Source of the DNA: Streptomyces sp. DH5
Lineage (GTDB): Bacteria > Actinomycetota > Actinomycetes > Streptomycetales > Streptomycetaceae
Reading direction: 5' to 3'
Length of the DNA stretch: 64,000 nucleotides
NCBI RefSeq assembly: GCF_020873915.1
Contig: NZ_JAHWGP010000028.1
Span: 41,188 to 105,187, forward strand
The notes under the pieces are model-generated. The model was given only the letters and a program-made list of their open reading frames with translations, did no database searches and was not told the origin of the DNA. Each line of letters opens with the position of its first letter. Position 1 is the stretch's first letter. The position numbers and the translations under genes were made by a program. This document shows, piece after piece, positions 48,824 to 58,060 of the stretch.

Positions 48824-50677
48824 ATGCCCGAGCTGAGGTCCCGCACAGTCACCCACGGCCGCAACATGGCGGGCGCCCGCGCCCTGATGCGCGCCTCCGG
48901 TGTACCCGGCGCGGACATCGGCCGGAAGCCGATCATCGCGGTCGCCAACAGCTTCACCGAGTTCGTCCCCGGCCACACCCACCTCGCCCCGGTCGGCCGG
49001 ATCGTCAGCGAGGCGGTCGTCGCCGCCGGCGGCATCCCGCGCGAGTTCAACACGATCGCCGTCGACGACGGCATCGCCATGGGCCACGGCGGCATGCTGT
49101 ACTCCCTGCCCTCCCGCGACCTGATCGCGGACAGCGTGGAGTACATGGTCGAGGCGCACCGCGCGGACGCCCTGATCTGCATCTCCAACTGCGACAAGAT
49201 CACCCCGGGCATGCTCAACGCGGCCCTGCGCCTGAACATCCCCACGGTGTTCGTCTCCGGCGGCCCCATGGAGGCCGGCCGCGCCACCCTGGTCGACGGC
49301 ACGGTCCGCACCCTGGACCTGATCGACGCCATGGTGGAGGCCGCCAACGACAAGGTGTCCGACGCGGACGTCCTCCGCATCGAGGAGAACGCCTGTCCCA
49401 CCTGCGGCTCCTGTTCCGGCATGTTCACCGCCAACTCGATGAACTGCCTCACCGAGGCGATCGGCCTGTCCCTCCCGGGCAACGGCTCCGTCCTGGCCAC
49501 CCACACCGCCCGCAAGGCGCTCTACGAGAACGCCGCGCACACGGTCATGGACATCACCCGCCGCTACTACGAGCAGGACGACGACACGGTCCTGCCCCGC
49601 GGCATCGCCACCGTCGCCGCGTTCGAGAACGCGATGGCACTGGACATCGCCATGGGCGGCTCCACCAACACGATCCTGCACCTGCTGGCCGCCGCCCAGG
49701 AGGCCGAGGTCCCCTTCGGCCTCACCGAGATCGACGCCCTCTCGCGCCGCGTCCCCTGCCTGGCGAAGGTCGCGCCGAACGTCACCAAGGACCGCACGTA
49801 CTACATGGAGGACGTGCACCGCGCGGGCGGCATCCCCGCGCTGCTCGGCGAGCTGCACCGCGCCGGGCTGCTCAACGAGGACGTCCACTCCGTGCACAGT
49901 CCGTCCCTGGCCGACTGGCTCAAGACCTGGGACATCCGCGCCGGCTCCCCCTCCCCGGAGGCGGTGGAACTCTGGCACGCGGCCCCGGGCTGTGTGCGCT
50001 CCGCCGAGGCCTTCTCCCAGTCCGAGCGGTGGGACTCGCTCGACGAGGACGCCGAGGGCGGCTGCATCCGCTCCGCCGAGCACGCCTACTCCAAGGACGG
50101 CGGCCTGGCGGTGCTGCGCGGCAACCTCGCCGTCGACGGCTGCGTCGTCAAGACGGCCGGCGTCGACGAGTCCATCTGGACCTTCGAGGGCCCCGCGGTC
50201 GTCTGCGAGTCGCAGGACGAGGCCGTCGAGAAGATCCTCACCAAGCAGGTCAAGGAGGGCGACGTCGTCGTCATCCGCTACGAGGGCCCCAAGGGCGGGC
50301 CCGGCATGCAGGAGATGCTCTACCCGACGTCGTACCTGAAGAGCCGCGGCCTCGGTAAGGCCTGCGCCCTGATCACCGACGGCCGCTTCTCCGGCGGCAC
50401 GTCCGGCCTGTCCATCGGCCACGCCTCCCCGGAGGCGGCCTCGGGCGGCACCATCGCCCTGGTCGAGGACGGCGACCGCATCCGCATCGACATCCCGAAC
50501 CGCTCCGTCGAGCTGCTGGTCGACGACGCCGAGCTGACCCGCCGCGAGGAGGCCCTGAACGGCCGGTACGCGCCGAAGAACCGCGACCGCAAGGTCTCCG
50601 CGGCCCTGAAGGCGTACGCCGCGATGGCGACCAGCGCGGACAAGGGCGCGGTGCGGGACGTGAGCATGCTGGGCTGA
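48824..50677 (+). CDS. ilvD: Dihydroxy-acid dehydratase
   Basis: Fe-S enzyme dehydrating 2,3-dihydroxy-acids in the synthesis of valine, leucine and isoleucine. The protein has 617 aa, the long [4Fe-4S]-type form. Cluster ligands lie in [12 protein letters not shown] and [20 protein letters not shown]; other motifs are [25 protein letters not shown] and [10 protein letters not shown]. The ATG at 48824 ([12 protein letters not shown]) has GGAG 9 nt upstream. Its promoter region of about 200 bp is shared with no other gene; a terminator follows. Confidence 0.98.
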   Translation: MPELRSRTVTHGRNMAGARALMRASGVPGADIGRKPIIAVANSFTEFVPGHTHLAPVGRIVSEAVVAAGGIPREFNTIAVDDGIAMGHGGMLYSLPSRDLIADSVEYMVEAHRADALICISNCDKITPGMLNAALRLNIPTVFVSGGPMEAGRATLVDGTVRTLDLIDAMVEAANDKVSDADVLRIEENACPTCGSCSGMFTANSMNCLTEAIGLSLPGNGSVLATHTARKALYENAAHTVMDITRRYYEQDDDTVLPRGIATVAAFENAMALDIAMGGSTNTILHLLAAAQEAEVPFGLTEIDALSRRVPCLAKVAPNVTKDRTYYMEDVHRAGGIPALLGELHRAGLLNEDVHSVHSPSLADWLKTWDIRAGSPSPEAVELWHAAPGCVRSAEAFSQSERWDSLDEDAEGGCIRSAEHAYSKDGGLAVLRGNLAVDGCVVKTAGVDESIWTFEGPAVVCESQDEAVEKILTKQVKEGDVVVIRYEGPKGGPGMQEMLYPTSYLKSRGLGKACALITDGRFSGGTSGLSIGHASPEAASGGTIALVEDGDRIRIDIPNRSVELLVDDAELTRREEALNGRYAPKNRDRKVSAALKAYAAMATSADKGAVRDVSMLG

Positions 50678-50693
50678 TCCCCGACGCCGGCCA

Positions 50694-50726
50694 CGGGGCC
50701 GCTCCCGGACCTCGGGAGCGGCCCCG
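50694..50726 (+). terminator. Terminator hairpin after ilvD
   Basis: A 14-bp perfect stem (50694-50707 with 50713-50726) with loop GACCT, 16 nt after the ilvD stop. Confidence 0.85.
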
Positions 50727-51058
50727 CGCCGTCACCCGGCACCTGGATCCGCACCCTCCGCCCGAAACCGGCGGGGCCTGCCCCGCCACGGCGGCCGGGT
50801 GCGGACGCCGGCCGCGCCGCGTTCCGGCTTCCACGTCACGGCGACGAACGTGCGGCCCGCCCGGGGTGTGCCCACGCCGTCGCGTACCGGTTCACCGCCC
50901 GTCCGGCCGGTGGCGTCCCGCCGCGGCGGATACGGCCTCGTCCGGCGCGGAGGTTCGACGACGGGGCGTCCGCGATCACCGGCATCGGTGGTGCGGCGCC
51001 GGGCCGTCCACCCCGGGAAGCCGGGCCGGAGGCCGGGGCGGTCGGCGGCCCGCCCTGT
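50727..51058. other. Spacer between convergent ilvD and kinase genes, no gene seen
   Basis: 332 bp of GC-rich sequence. Open frames cross it on both strands but lack coding bias with a ribosome site. I see no repeat or RNA signal. Confidence 0.5.
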
Positions 51059-53176
51059 TCACCAGCCGTCCGGGTCGTCTCCCACCACGCCGAACACGGT
51101 TCCGTCGGGTGCCCCGGCGTAGACGTGGCCGCCCGCGAGCACGGGCGCGGGCAGCGCGGCGGGCACCCGGTCGGAGTCGGCGCCGAGCCGCGGCCGGGTC
51201 TGCCCGAGGAGCTTGCCGGTGCCGGCGTCGACGCCCAGCAGCCGCCCGTCGGGGGCGGTGACGTACACGTGCCGTCCGTCGGAGACGGGCACCGAGCCCC
51301 GGCTCACGCCCGTCTCCAGCCGCCACCGCTGTTTCCCCGCCGCCGTGTCGACGGCCACCAGCGATCCGCCCGCGCCCATCAGGTGCACGGTGTCCCCGTG
51401 CACGCCGGCCTGCGCCTGGGCGACCGGTACGGGAAGCGTCACCCTTCGGGCCTCCCCGGTGCCGGGCGTGAAACGGACCACGGCCGTCGCGTCCCCGTGC
51501 ACGGGGCCGCCGACGAGGAGGTACACGGCTCCGTCCGCCGCGCCGACCGGCGTCAGCGACCCCTCCAGCTCCGCGTCCCACCGCACCTCGCCCGTCGCCG
51601 GATCCACCGCGGTGACCAGGGTGCCGCCGCCGTCCCCGGACGGACTCGTCGCGTACGCGGACGGCTCCCCGGACTTCCCGGGCCCTTCGGGGAACGAGAC
51701 GAAGTACGGCACCGCCTGCCCCGGGATCCGGTGGGACCACCTGGTGTCGCCCGAGGCCCCGTCCACGCCGGTGACGGTCCCGTCGGCGCGGGTCAGCAGG
51801 AGCATGTCGCCGACCGCCCGCACCCCGTCGTACGCGGGCGTCTCCCGACGCCACACCGGCCGGCCCGTGGCCGGGTCGAGCGCCTCCAGGTCGCCGATCA
51901 GGTCGAGGGAGGGCTGGACAAGGCCGCCCGAGACGACCGGGGGTTCGCTGCGGGTCGTCCCCGCGACGTCGTGCCGCCACAGGGTGCGGCCGTCGGACGG
52001 GTCGAGGGCGAGGACCTGGCCCGGCAGCGCGCACAGCAGCCCTCGGGTCCCGTGCGAGCACTGGGGCATGCCGCCCGCCTCCGGGGCGGGCACCGCCTCC
52101 CACGCCCCGAAGCCCGCCGGTGTGCTCGGTGCGGCGGAGGTCTTCCGCGCCGGTTCCGTGCCGTCGTCGAACACCTGGACCGCGGTGAGCCCGCCGAGCA
52201 CGGCGAGGCAGAGCGCCCCGGCCACCACGGCCGTCCGCCTGCCGAGGCGCCGCAGGGGCCGGCGGCCGGCCGCGTCCGCCGGGACCGGCACCGCGGCGTC
52301 CTGGCGCGGTGCTTGCGGCGCCGGCACGAACACCTGGGTGTCGTAGGCCGCCGCCACCGACCGCAGCTCGCCCATCAGTTCGTCCGGCGTGGGCCGGTCG
52401 TCGGGCTCCTTGGCGAGGCACCGCAGCACCAGCGGCGCGAGCGACTCCGGTACGCCGGTCAGGTCGGGCTCGTCGTGCACCACCTGGTAGGCGACGACGT
52501 ACGGGCTGTCGGAGTCGAACGGACCGCGCCCCGTCGTCGCGTGCACCATGAGCGAGCCGAGCGCGAACACATCGGCCGCGGGGCCCACTTCACGGGGCCG
52601 CCGGAACTGCTCGGGCGCCATGAACGGCGGCGTGCCGATCAACTTCCCCGTCTCGGTGCGCAGTTCGCTGTCGCGTGGCCGGGAGATGCCGAAGTCGATG
52701 ACTTTCGGACCGTCCTCGGCGAGCAGCACGTTGCTCGGCTTCAGGTCCCGGTGCACGACCCCGACCCGGTGGATGTCGCGCAGCGCCTCGGCGAGCCCGG
52801 CCATCAGCCGGCGGGACTGGTCCGGATCCATGGGGCCGTTCCGCTTCACCTGCTCGGAGAGCGTCGGGCCGGGGATGTACAGGGTGGCCATCCAGGGCCG
52901 CCCGCCGTCCGGATCGGCATCGACGACCGGCGCCGTGAAGGCCCCGCTCACCCGCCGCGCCGCGGCCACCTCCTGCCGGAACCGCCCTCTGAACTCGGGG
53001 TCCATCGCATACCGGGCGTGCACGACCTTCACCGCGACGCGCATCCCGGAGGTGCTGCGGGCCAGATGCACGACGCCCATGCCACCCGAGCCCAGACAGG
53101 ACTCCAGACGGTAGTGACCGGCGTACTCCGGAAGTTCCGCTTCCGTGCCCGGTCCGGCGTTCCGCTGCGGCGCCAT
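51059..53176 (-). CDS. Ser/Thr protein kinase with extracytoplasmic PQQ-like beta-propeller
   Basis: A 705-aa Hanks-type kinase. The catalytic domain is complete: GSGGMGVVHLA (ATP loop), VAVKVV (Lys), HRDLKPSNVLL (catalytic loop), IDFGIS and MAPEQF. A membrane helix at about residues 320-342 (TAVVAGALCLAVLGGLTAV) leads to an exported domain of PQQ-type blades such as LALDPSDGRTLWRHDVAG, LEALDPATGRPVWRRE, VDPATGEVRWDAELEG and VDTAAGKQRWRLETG. Such sensors bind an external ligand and signal by phosphorylation inside. Start is ATG 53176 after GGGGGTGG. Confidence 0.94.
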   Translation of the reverse strand: MAPQRNAGPGTEAELPEYAGHYRLESCLGSGGMGVVHLARSTSGMRVAVKVVHARYAMDPEFRGRFRQEVAAARRVSGAFTAPVVDADPDGGRPWMATLYIPGPTLSEQVKRNGPMDPDQSRRLMAGLAEALRDIHRVGVVHRDLKPSNVLLAEDGPKVIDFGISRPRDSELRTETGKLIGTPPFMAPEQFRRPREVGPAADVFALGSLMVHATTGRGPFDSDSPYVVAYQVVHDEPDLTGVPESLAPLVLRCLAKEPDDRPTPDELMGELRSVAAAYDTQVFVPAPQAPRQDAAVPVPADAAGRRPLRRLGRRTAVVAGALCLAVLGGLTAVQVFDDGTEPARKTSAAPSTPAGFGAWEAVPAPEAGGMPQCSHGTRGLLCALPGQVLALDPSDGRTLWRHDVAGTTRSEPPVVSGGLVQPSLDLIGDLEALDPATGRPVWRRETPAYDGVRAVGDMLLLTRADGTVTGVDGASGDTRWSHRIPGQAVPYFVSFPEGPGKSGEPSAYATSPSGDGGGTLVTAVDPATGEVRWDAELEGSLTPVGAADGAVYLLVGGPVHGDATAVVRFTPGTGEARRVTLPVPVAQAQAGVHGDTVHLMGAGGSLVAVDTAAGKQRWRLETGVSRGSVPVSDGRHVYVTAPDGRLLGVDAGTGKLLGQTRPRLGADSDRVPAALPAPVLAGGHVYAGAPDGTVFGVVGDDPDGW

Positions 53177-53317
53177 GAACCACCCCCGTGCTGTTCGTTC
53201 GCGCGCGCGACGCTCGGAGCCTAGTCGATGGTGCGCACGGGACCGAGGCGGCTTGCCCACTTCTGCGTGCGAAAGGCGAACTGGTGTTTCATGGCTTGTT
53301 CCGGGGGAATGAACGTG

Positions 53318-53338
53318 GCCCCACGACGGTCGTGGGGC
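53318..53338 (+). promoter_or_regulatory. Leader hairpin just before the SH3 gene ribosome site
   Basis: GCCCCACGA (53318-53326) pairs with TCGTGGGGC (53330-53338), loop CGG. It ends six bases before the GGGGGAGG ribosome site of the SH3-domain gene, so it may influence translation or be a short attenuator. Confidence 0.45.
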
Positions 53339-53358
53339 TCAACGGGGGAGGATTTGTC

Positions 53359-53670
53359 ATGTCTGTCGACCAGACTCCAGAGATCGCCGGCGGCGAGGAG
53401 AAGGCGACCTCGGTGACCGCGGCGGCGGCTTCCTATCCGGTGGCGCCGGGCCATCGGGTGAACGTCCGCAGCGGCCCCGGCACCGGCTACGCGATCGTCC
53501 GGGTCCTGCCCGAGGGCTCCCGGGTGCAGATCACCTGCCAGACGACGGGCACCCGGGTCACGGGCCCGTACGGCACCTCGTCCATCTGGGACAACATCGG
53601 CAGCGGCCAGTACATCTCCGACGCCTACGTCCGCACCGGCAGCGACGGTTACGTCGCCCCGCGCTGCTAG
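53359..53670 (+). CDS. SH3-domain protein, no signal peptide
   Basis: A 103-aa protein starting MSVDQTPEIAGG. One bacterial SH3 domain: HRVNVRSGPGTGYAIVRVLP, then VQITCQTTGTRVTGPYGTSS and a final YVAPRC. SH3b domains usually bind cell-wall peptides outside the cell, but no signal sequence is seen with the ATG at 53359; the longer open frame from 53188 does not supply one either. The two Cys residues could form a disulfide. It is divergent from the kinase gene, 182 bp apart. Confidence 0.83.
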   Translation: MSVDQTPEIAGGEEKATSVTAAAASYPVAPGHRVNVRSGPGTGYAIVRVLPEGSRVQITCQTTGTRVTGPYGTSSIWDNIGSGQYISDAYVRTGSDGYVAPRC

Positions 53671-53765
53671 GTCCTGTCGTCACCTTCCCGTCTGCTGCAC
53701 GGAGACAGGTCCTGGTGACGTCCCTCCGCAGGCGAGGCGCCGGCGGAGGGGGGCCGGGCCCGGAC

Positions 53766-55250
53766 TCACCGGTCGATGTTCCCGGCCGCGGCCCTGGGGA
53801 GCGCGAGCATCACCAGGGCCGCCACGACGTAGAGCGCCGCGGAGACGACGAGGACGACGCCGAGCGCGTGACCGTAGTCGGCCAGGCCCGGTGTGCCGGT
53901 CGCCGACCCGGCGACGGCGGTGAAGAAGACCGTGCCGAGAACGGCGATGCCGATGGCGGCGCCGATCTGGTTGACCGTGGAGAGCACACCGCCCGCGGCG
54001 CCCGCGTTGCGTCCGGGGACGCCGGCGAGAACGACGCCGACGAGGACGGGGGCGGTGAGACCGAGACCCAGGCCGCCGATGAAGAGGGCGAGGGCGAGCG
54101 GCCAGTACCCGGGATCGTCACCGTCCCTGACGACCGTCCACAGGACCGACTGGGACGCGGCGACGGTGAGCGAGCCGGTGATCAGCAACACCCTCCCGGC
54201 CCTGGCGGCGAGAGCGACTCCGAGCCCCGAGGTGACGATCGAGCCGAACGCGTAGGGCAGGAGCACCAGGCCGGTCTGCCACGCGCTGCGACCGGTGCCC
54301 ACCTGGAGGTAGACCGACAGCGTGAGGAAGAACGCCCCGAGGCCGCCGAAGAAGAGCACGGACGCGCCCAGCCCGGCCGCGAAGGCACGGGTGCGGAGCA
54401 GAGCGGGGTCGAAGACGGGTTCGTCCCCGCGCCCGGTCAGACGGCGCTCGTGGGCGAGGAAGAGCGCCAGCACGACGATCCCGGCGGCGAGGAGGGCGTA
54501 ACTCGCCGCGGTCCATCCCCAGGTCTCGGTCTGGATGATCGGCAACAGCAGGAGCAGGATGCCCGAGGCCGCGAGCAGCGCGCCCAGGAGGTCCAGCCGC
54601 GCGGTCGACGCGGAGCGGGACTCCGGCAGAACCGCCGCGCCGAGGACGAGCGCCAGGATCGAGACGGGCACGTTGATCCAGAAGATCGTGCGCCACCCCA
54701 GTCCGAACAGATCGGCGTCGACGAGCAGCCCGCCCAGGAGCGGACCCGCGACCGAGGCGAGACCCTGAACGGCCCCGTAGGCGCCGAACGCCTTGGCGCG
54801 CCCGCCGGGAGCGAACGAGGCCCGGATGATCCCGAACACCTGCGGGACCATGATTCCCGCGGCCAGTCCCTGCGCGGCGCGCATGCCGATGAGCGTTCCC
54901 GGACCGGCGGCCAGCGCGCAGAGTGCGGAGGTGAGCACGAACGCGCCCAGCCCGGTCATGAACAGGCGCTTGCGGCCGTACTGGTCACCGAGCCGTCCGC
55001 CGGTGACCAGGCCCGAGCCCAGGGCCAGGACGTAGGCGGCGATCATCCACTGGATCTGGGCGTCGCCGGCCCCCAGGTCCTGGGCGATCGCCGGGGCCGC
55101 GACGGTGACGACCGTCGCGTCGAGGAGGTCCAGGAAGGAACCGAAGAGCACCACCAGGAGTGCCGCGCCCGCGCCCTTGCCGGAGACGGGTGCCGAGGAG
55201 GAGGCCGCGGGTGCGTGCGCCCCCTCCTGACGGATTTTCGAAGGGGTCAT
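53766..55250 (-). CDS. MFS transporter, DHA2 (14-TMS) drug exporter family
   Basis: A 494-aa membrane exporter. Motif LLDATVVTVAAPAIAQDLG in helix 1 is typical of DHA2 proteins; GGRLGDQYGRKRLFMTGL is the MFS loop 2-3 signature; AAQGLAAGIMVPQVFGII and GPLLGGLLVD are the antiporter motif region. About fourteen hydrophobic helices fit the length. Proton-driven export of drugs or toxic metabolites is known for the family; the substrate is not visible. The start at ATG 55250 faces the WYL regulator gene across 58 bp, a standard regulator/exporter arrangement. Confidence 0.93.
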   Translation of the reverse strand: MTPSKIRQEGAHAPAASSSAPVSGKGAGAALLVVLFGSFLDLLDATVVTVAAPAIAQDLGAGDAQIQWMIAAYVLALGSGLVTGGRLGDQYGRKRLFMTGLGAFVLTSALCALAAGPGTLIGMRAAQGLAAGIMVPQVFGIIRASFAPGGRAKAFGAYGAVQGLASVAGPLLGGLLVDADLFGLGWRTIFWINVPVSILALVLGAAVLPESRSASTARLDLLGALLAASGILLLLLPIIQTETWGWTAASYALLAAGIVVLALFLAHERRLTGRGDEPVFDPALLRTRAFAAGLGASVLFFGGLGAFFLTLSVYLQVGTGRSAWQTGLVLLPYAFGSIVTSGLGVALAARAGRVLLITGSLTVAASQSVLWTVVRDGDDPGYWPLALALFIGGLGLGLTAPVLVGVVLAGVPGRNAGAAGGVLSTVNQIGAAIGIAVLGTVFFTAVAGSATGTPGLADYGHALGVVLVVSAALYVVAALVMLALPRAAAGNIDR

Positions 55251-55261
55251 GAGGGCCACGT

Positions 55262-55279
55262 TGACAGCTATAGTTGCCA
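55262..55279. promoter_or_regulatory. Imperfect palindrome between MFS and WYL genes
   Basis: TGACAGCTATAGTTGCCA is symmetrical at 14 of 18 positions with a perfect CTATAG centre. It overlaps TTGACA (55261-55266), a consensus -35 for the rightward gene, and TATAGC on the lower strand. It is a probable operator of the regulator encoded next to it. Confidence 0.5.
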
Positions 55280-55308
55280 TCGAGTGACCGCTATGGACGG
55301 GGGGCGAG

Positions 55309-56293
55309 ATGGCCGCCACCTCCGCGCGGACGCTCAAGCTGCTGTCGGTCCTCGGGACCGGCGCCACCCTGACGGCCGAGGAGCTCGCCACCAGACTCGG
55401 GGCGTCCGTGCGGACCGTACGGCGGGACATCGACACGCTCAGGGAGCTCGGGTACGAGATCGAGGCTGTGCGCGGGGTGGGCGGAGGCTACCGGCTCGGC
55501 CGCGCCACCCGATTGCCGCCGGTCGTCTTCGACGAGGACCAGGCCGTCGCGGTGGCCGTCGCGGTGGCCGTCGCGCTCCAGACCGTGCCCTCCCTCCTGT
55601 CCGGCATCCGCGAGAACGCGGCTCGCGCTCTGACCACGCTGCGACAGGCGATGCCCGCCCGCAGCCGTGTGCACGCCGAGGCGTTCACCGTCTCCGCGGC
55701 GCGCAACTACTGGGAGTTCCCCGCACCGCCCCTCGACGCCGAGGTCATCGGCGCCATCGGTGGCGCGGTCAGCCGGCGGCACGTCCTTCGCGTGCACCAC
55801 ACGGGGGAGGACGGACCGGCCACGCTCACGCTGGAGCCGCACCACCTCGTCGTGTGGGCGGCGCGGTGGTACCTCGTCGCGTTCGAACCGGACGCGGACC
55901 GCTGGCGCGCGATGCGCGTCGACCGCCTCGAAGCACGCATGCCCACGGGGAGGACCTTCGACCGCCGCGACGTCCCGCACGGAGACCCGGTCGCGTTCGT
56001 CATGAGCACCCACGACCGGGGCGACACCCTGGCGGAATGGCCCTGCCGCGGCTCCGCGCTCCTCGCACTGCCCGCACCCGTCGTCGCCCGGTTCGCCCCC
56101 CGGTGGATCGACGGTCGAGCACGTCACCGACTCCAGCTGCCGGCTCACCCTCGGTGCGTGGTCCTGGGCCGGCCTGGCAGGACTGCTCCTGACCTTCGAC
56201 GCGGGCCTCACGGACGTCGAGCCGGCGGAACTCAGGCGGGCGCTGCGCACGTTGCGCACCCGCGTCGACGAAGGACTCGGACACGACTCCTGA
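55309..56293 (+). pseudogene. HTH/WYL-domain (YafY-type) regulator with a 3' frameshift
   Basis: An N-terminal DeoR-type HTH (LTAEELATRLGASVRTVRRD) and a WYL domain (AARNYWEFPAPPLD, LEPHHLVVWAARWYLVAFEP) are in frame to about 56100. Then the frame changes: removing one C from the C6 run 56096-56101 joins VARFAP to GGSTVEHVTDSSCRLTLGAW and leads to a normal C-terminus ending at the TGA 56291-56293 (327 aa). As written, the frame instead continues as basic nonsense past 56700 through the next gene. It is divergent from the MFS gene, which it probably represses. Confidence 0.78.
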
Positions 56294-56560
56294 AACGGGA
56301 CGCCTCCGAAGCAGGAGACGACAGCAGCACTCCCGACGCCGTCTCCCCGTCCGGTGAACTCCCCGGGACTTCGCCGATGGCGAACCGGCGCTTCCCGGCG
56401 TGGCTCTCGCGGGAGATCCGCTGGGCTGTCGCCGTTACGACGGTGCCCTGGGCTCCCGTCCGGAGCCGCAGGGCACCGTCGCGCCCGGCCCCGACCCTCG
56501 GCGGTGACCCGGCAGGGAGGCGGACGCGTGGGGGCGCGGGGGAGGGGCCACAATCGAGGC

Positions 56561-57073
56561 GTGAGCGCAGCAGAGAACGACACGAACGACACGAACGACA
56601 CCCCGGACACCCCCGCCGGCCCCCGGCCCGAGCCCATCCGCTTCTTCGGCACGACCTGGGTCGACCACTCCGGCGGCTACGCCGCCCGCCGCGTCGGCGT
56701 CTCCGTCGGCTCCCTCGCCGCCGCGGCGGCCGCCTGCTTCGTGCTGCGTTTCGCCTATGAGGGGCTCGCGATCGCGGACGTGGGGAGTTTCGTCTCGCTG
56801 CTCATGGTGGTGATGTTCGCGATCTGCAGCTCGCTCGCCTTCCGCCACACCTGGTCCTCCTTCACCGGCCGCCCGGACCCCGACCGCCAGGCATCCCTGC
56901 GCGGCCTGCTGTCCGTCGGCTTCATCGGCTCCCTCCTCGCCTACTTCGTCCGCTCCCTCACCGAGGCCCCGGGCGAGAAGCTCCACCGCGCCGAGTACGA
57001 CCGGGCACGCGAGGAGTACGACAAGCGTGTCACCCGCCGCACGGGCAACCCGTCGAAGAGGCGCCGCCGCTAG
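56561..57073 (+). CDS. Membrane protein of unknown function
   Basis: A 170-aa protein. A Thr/Asp/Pro-rich N-terminus (VSAAENDTNDTNDTPDTPAG) is followed by FFGTTWVDHSGGYAARR and three membrane helices (about residues 48-66, 74-92 and 118-136). The C-terminal 30 residues are charged and probably cytoplasmic. The GTG at 56561 lies 11 nt after GGGGGAGG. The longer frame from 56354 lacks coding bias. Conserved in Streptomyces, but I cannot name a function. Confidence 0.8.
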   Translation: MSAAENDTNDTNDTPDTPAGPRPEPIRFFGTTWVDHSGGYAARRVGVSVGSLAAAAAACFVLRFAYEGLAIADVGSFVSLLMVVMFAICSSLAFRHTWSSFTGRPDPDRQASLRGLLSVGFIGSLLAYFVRSLTEAPGEKLHRAEYDRAREEYDKRVTRRTGNPSKRRRR

Positions 57074-57194
57074 CGCCCGCGCGGCGGCCCCGGCGACCGC
57101 TCGCCGCGCCGCCGGCCCGGGCGGGTCCATTGCTCCGACGGCCGCCCGCCCCGAAAACCCCCGCGTGTCACATCCGCCCGGCCACCATGGCCGC

Positions 57195-58004
57195 ATGACG
57201 ACACCCAGGGCCGACCACCTCGCCCGAGCCCACTCCTTCAACGCGGCAGCCGCCCGGTACGCCGCCAACCGCCCCTCCTACCCGCCCGCCCTCTTCGACA
57301 CGATCGAGGAGCTGACCGGCCGTCCCCTCGCCGGCTCCCGGGTCGTGGACGTCGGCGCCGGTACGGGCATAGCCACAGCCCGCCTGCGCGAGCGCGGCGC
57401 CGACGTGATCGCCGTCGAGCCCGGTGAGGGTATGGCGGCCGAGTTCCGCCGCACGCTTCCCGGCGTGCCGGTCGTCCGGGGCAGCGGCGACGCCCTCCCC
57501 CTCGCCGACCACCGCACCGACCTCCTCACCTACGCCCAGTCCTGGCACTGGACCGACCCCGCCCGCGCCGTCCCGGAGGCGGTACGCGTCCTGCGCCCGG
57601 GCGGGGCGCTCGCCCTGTGGTGGAACCGCGACGCGCTCGACGTGCCGTGGATCGCGGAGGCCGGGGAACGCGCCCGCCGCCACTTCGGCTTCGACGTCTC
57701 CGCCGAGAAACGCGACCTCGACGCCCACGCCGCCGACGTCGACGGGTGCCTCGACGTCGTACGCCGGGACATCCGCTGGAGCCGCAAGGTGCCCCTCGAC
57801 ACCCACCTCGCCAACCTCGGCAGCCACTCGCTGTTCCTGCTGCAGGGCGAGGAGCGCAGCGCGGCCTACCTGGCCGAGGAACGACGGCACGTCCTGGAGG
57901 TCTTCCCCGGCGGCATCGTCGAGGAGACGTACGACGTCCTGCTGCTCCTCGCGACCACGACCACGACCACGACCGCTACGACGCCCGCGTCCGCGACGGC
58001 TTGA
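57195..58004 (+). CDS. SAM-dependent methyltransferase (class I)
   Basis: A 269-aa methyltransferase of the type 11 family. RVVDVGAGTGIATARL is the SAM-binding loop near residue 50, DVIAVEPGEGMAAEFR motif II, YAQSWHWTD and VPEAVRVLRPGGALALWW motif III. The substrate is unknown. The C-terminus ends in a Thr run from ACC/ACG repeats, which differs from the rest of the protein. It is 31 bp upstream of the ABC exporter genes, with the large palindrome in between. Confidence 0.9.
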   Translation: MTTPRADHLARAHSFNAAAARYAANRPSYPPALFDTIEELTGRPLAGSRVVDVGAGTGIATARLRERGADVIAVEPGEGMAAEFRRTLPGVPVVRGSGDALPLADHRTDLLTYAQSWHWTDPARAVPEAVRVLRPGGALALWWNRDALDVPWIAEAGERARRHFGFDVSAEKRDLDAHAADVDGCLDVVRRDIRWSRKVPLDTHLANLGSHSLFLLQGEERSAAYLAEERRHVLEVFPGGIVEETYDVLLLLATTTTTTTATTPASATA

Positions 58005-58012
58005 CTGCGCAC

Positions 58013-58060
58013 CCGGCCGGGAGGATATTCATCATATGATGAATTATTCCTCCCGGCCGG
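58013..58060. promoter_or_regulatory. Long interrupted palindrome covering the ABC transporter ribosome site and start
   Basis: Outer arms CCGGCCGGGAGGA (58013-58025) and TCCTCCCGGCCGG (58048-58060) are perfectly complementary. Inside is an 18-bp perfect palindrome, ATTCATCATATGATGAAT (58027-58044). Only T58026 and TAT 58045-58047 are unpaired. The left arm contains the GGGAGGA ribosome site, and the centre contains the start ATG. The element can be a dimer-binding operator or an mRNA hairpin hiding the ribosome site. Confidence 0.8.

Noticed and set aside
47495-50422. A 975-codon open frame opposite ilvD
   Set aside because: It is a shadow of ilvD, the TetR gene and the isomerase gene, with composition and repeats that only mirror them.
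55309-56760. A 483-residue WYL protein as written
   Set aside because: The last 220 residues are Arg/Pro-rich nonsense overlapping another gene; the true C-terminus is found in a shifted frame.
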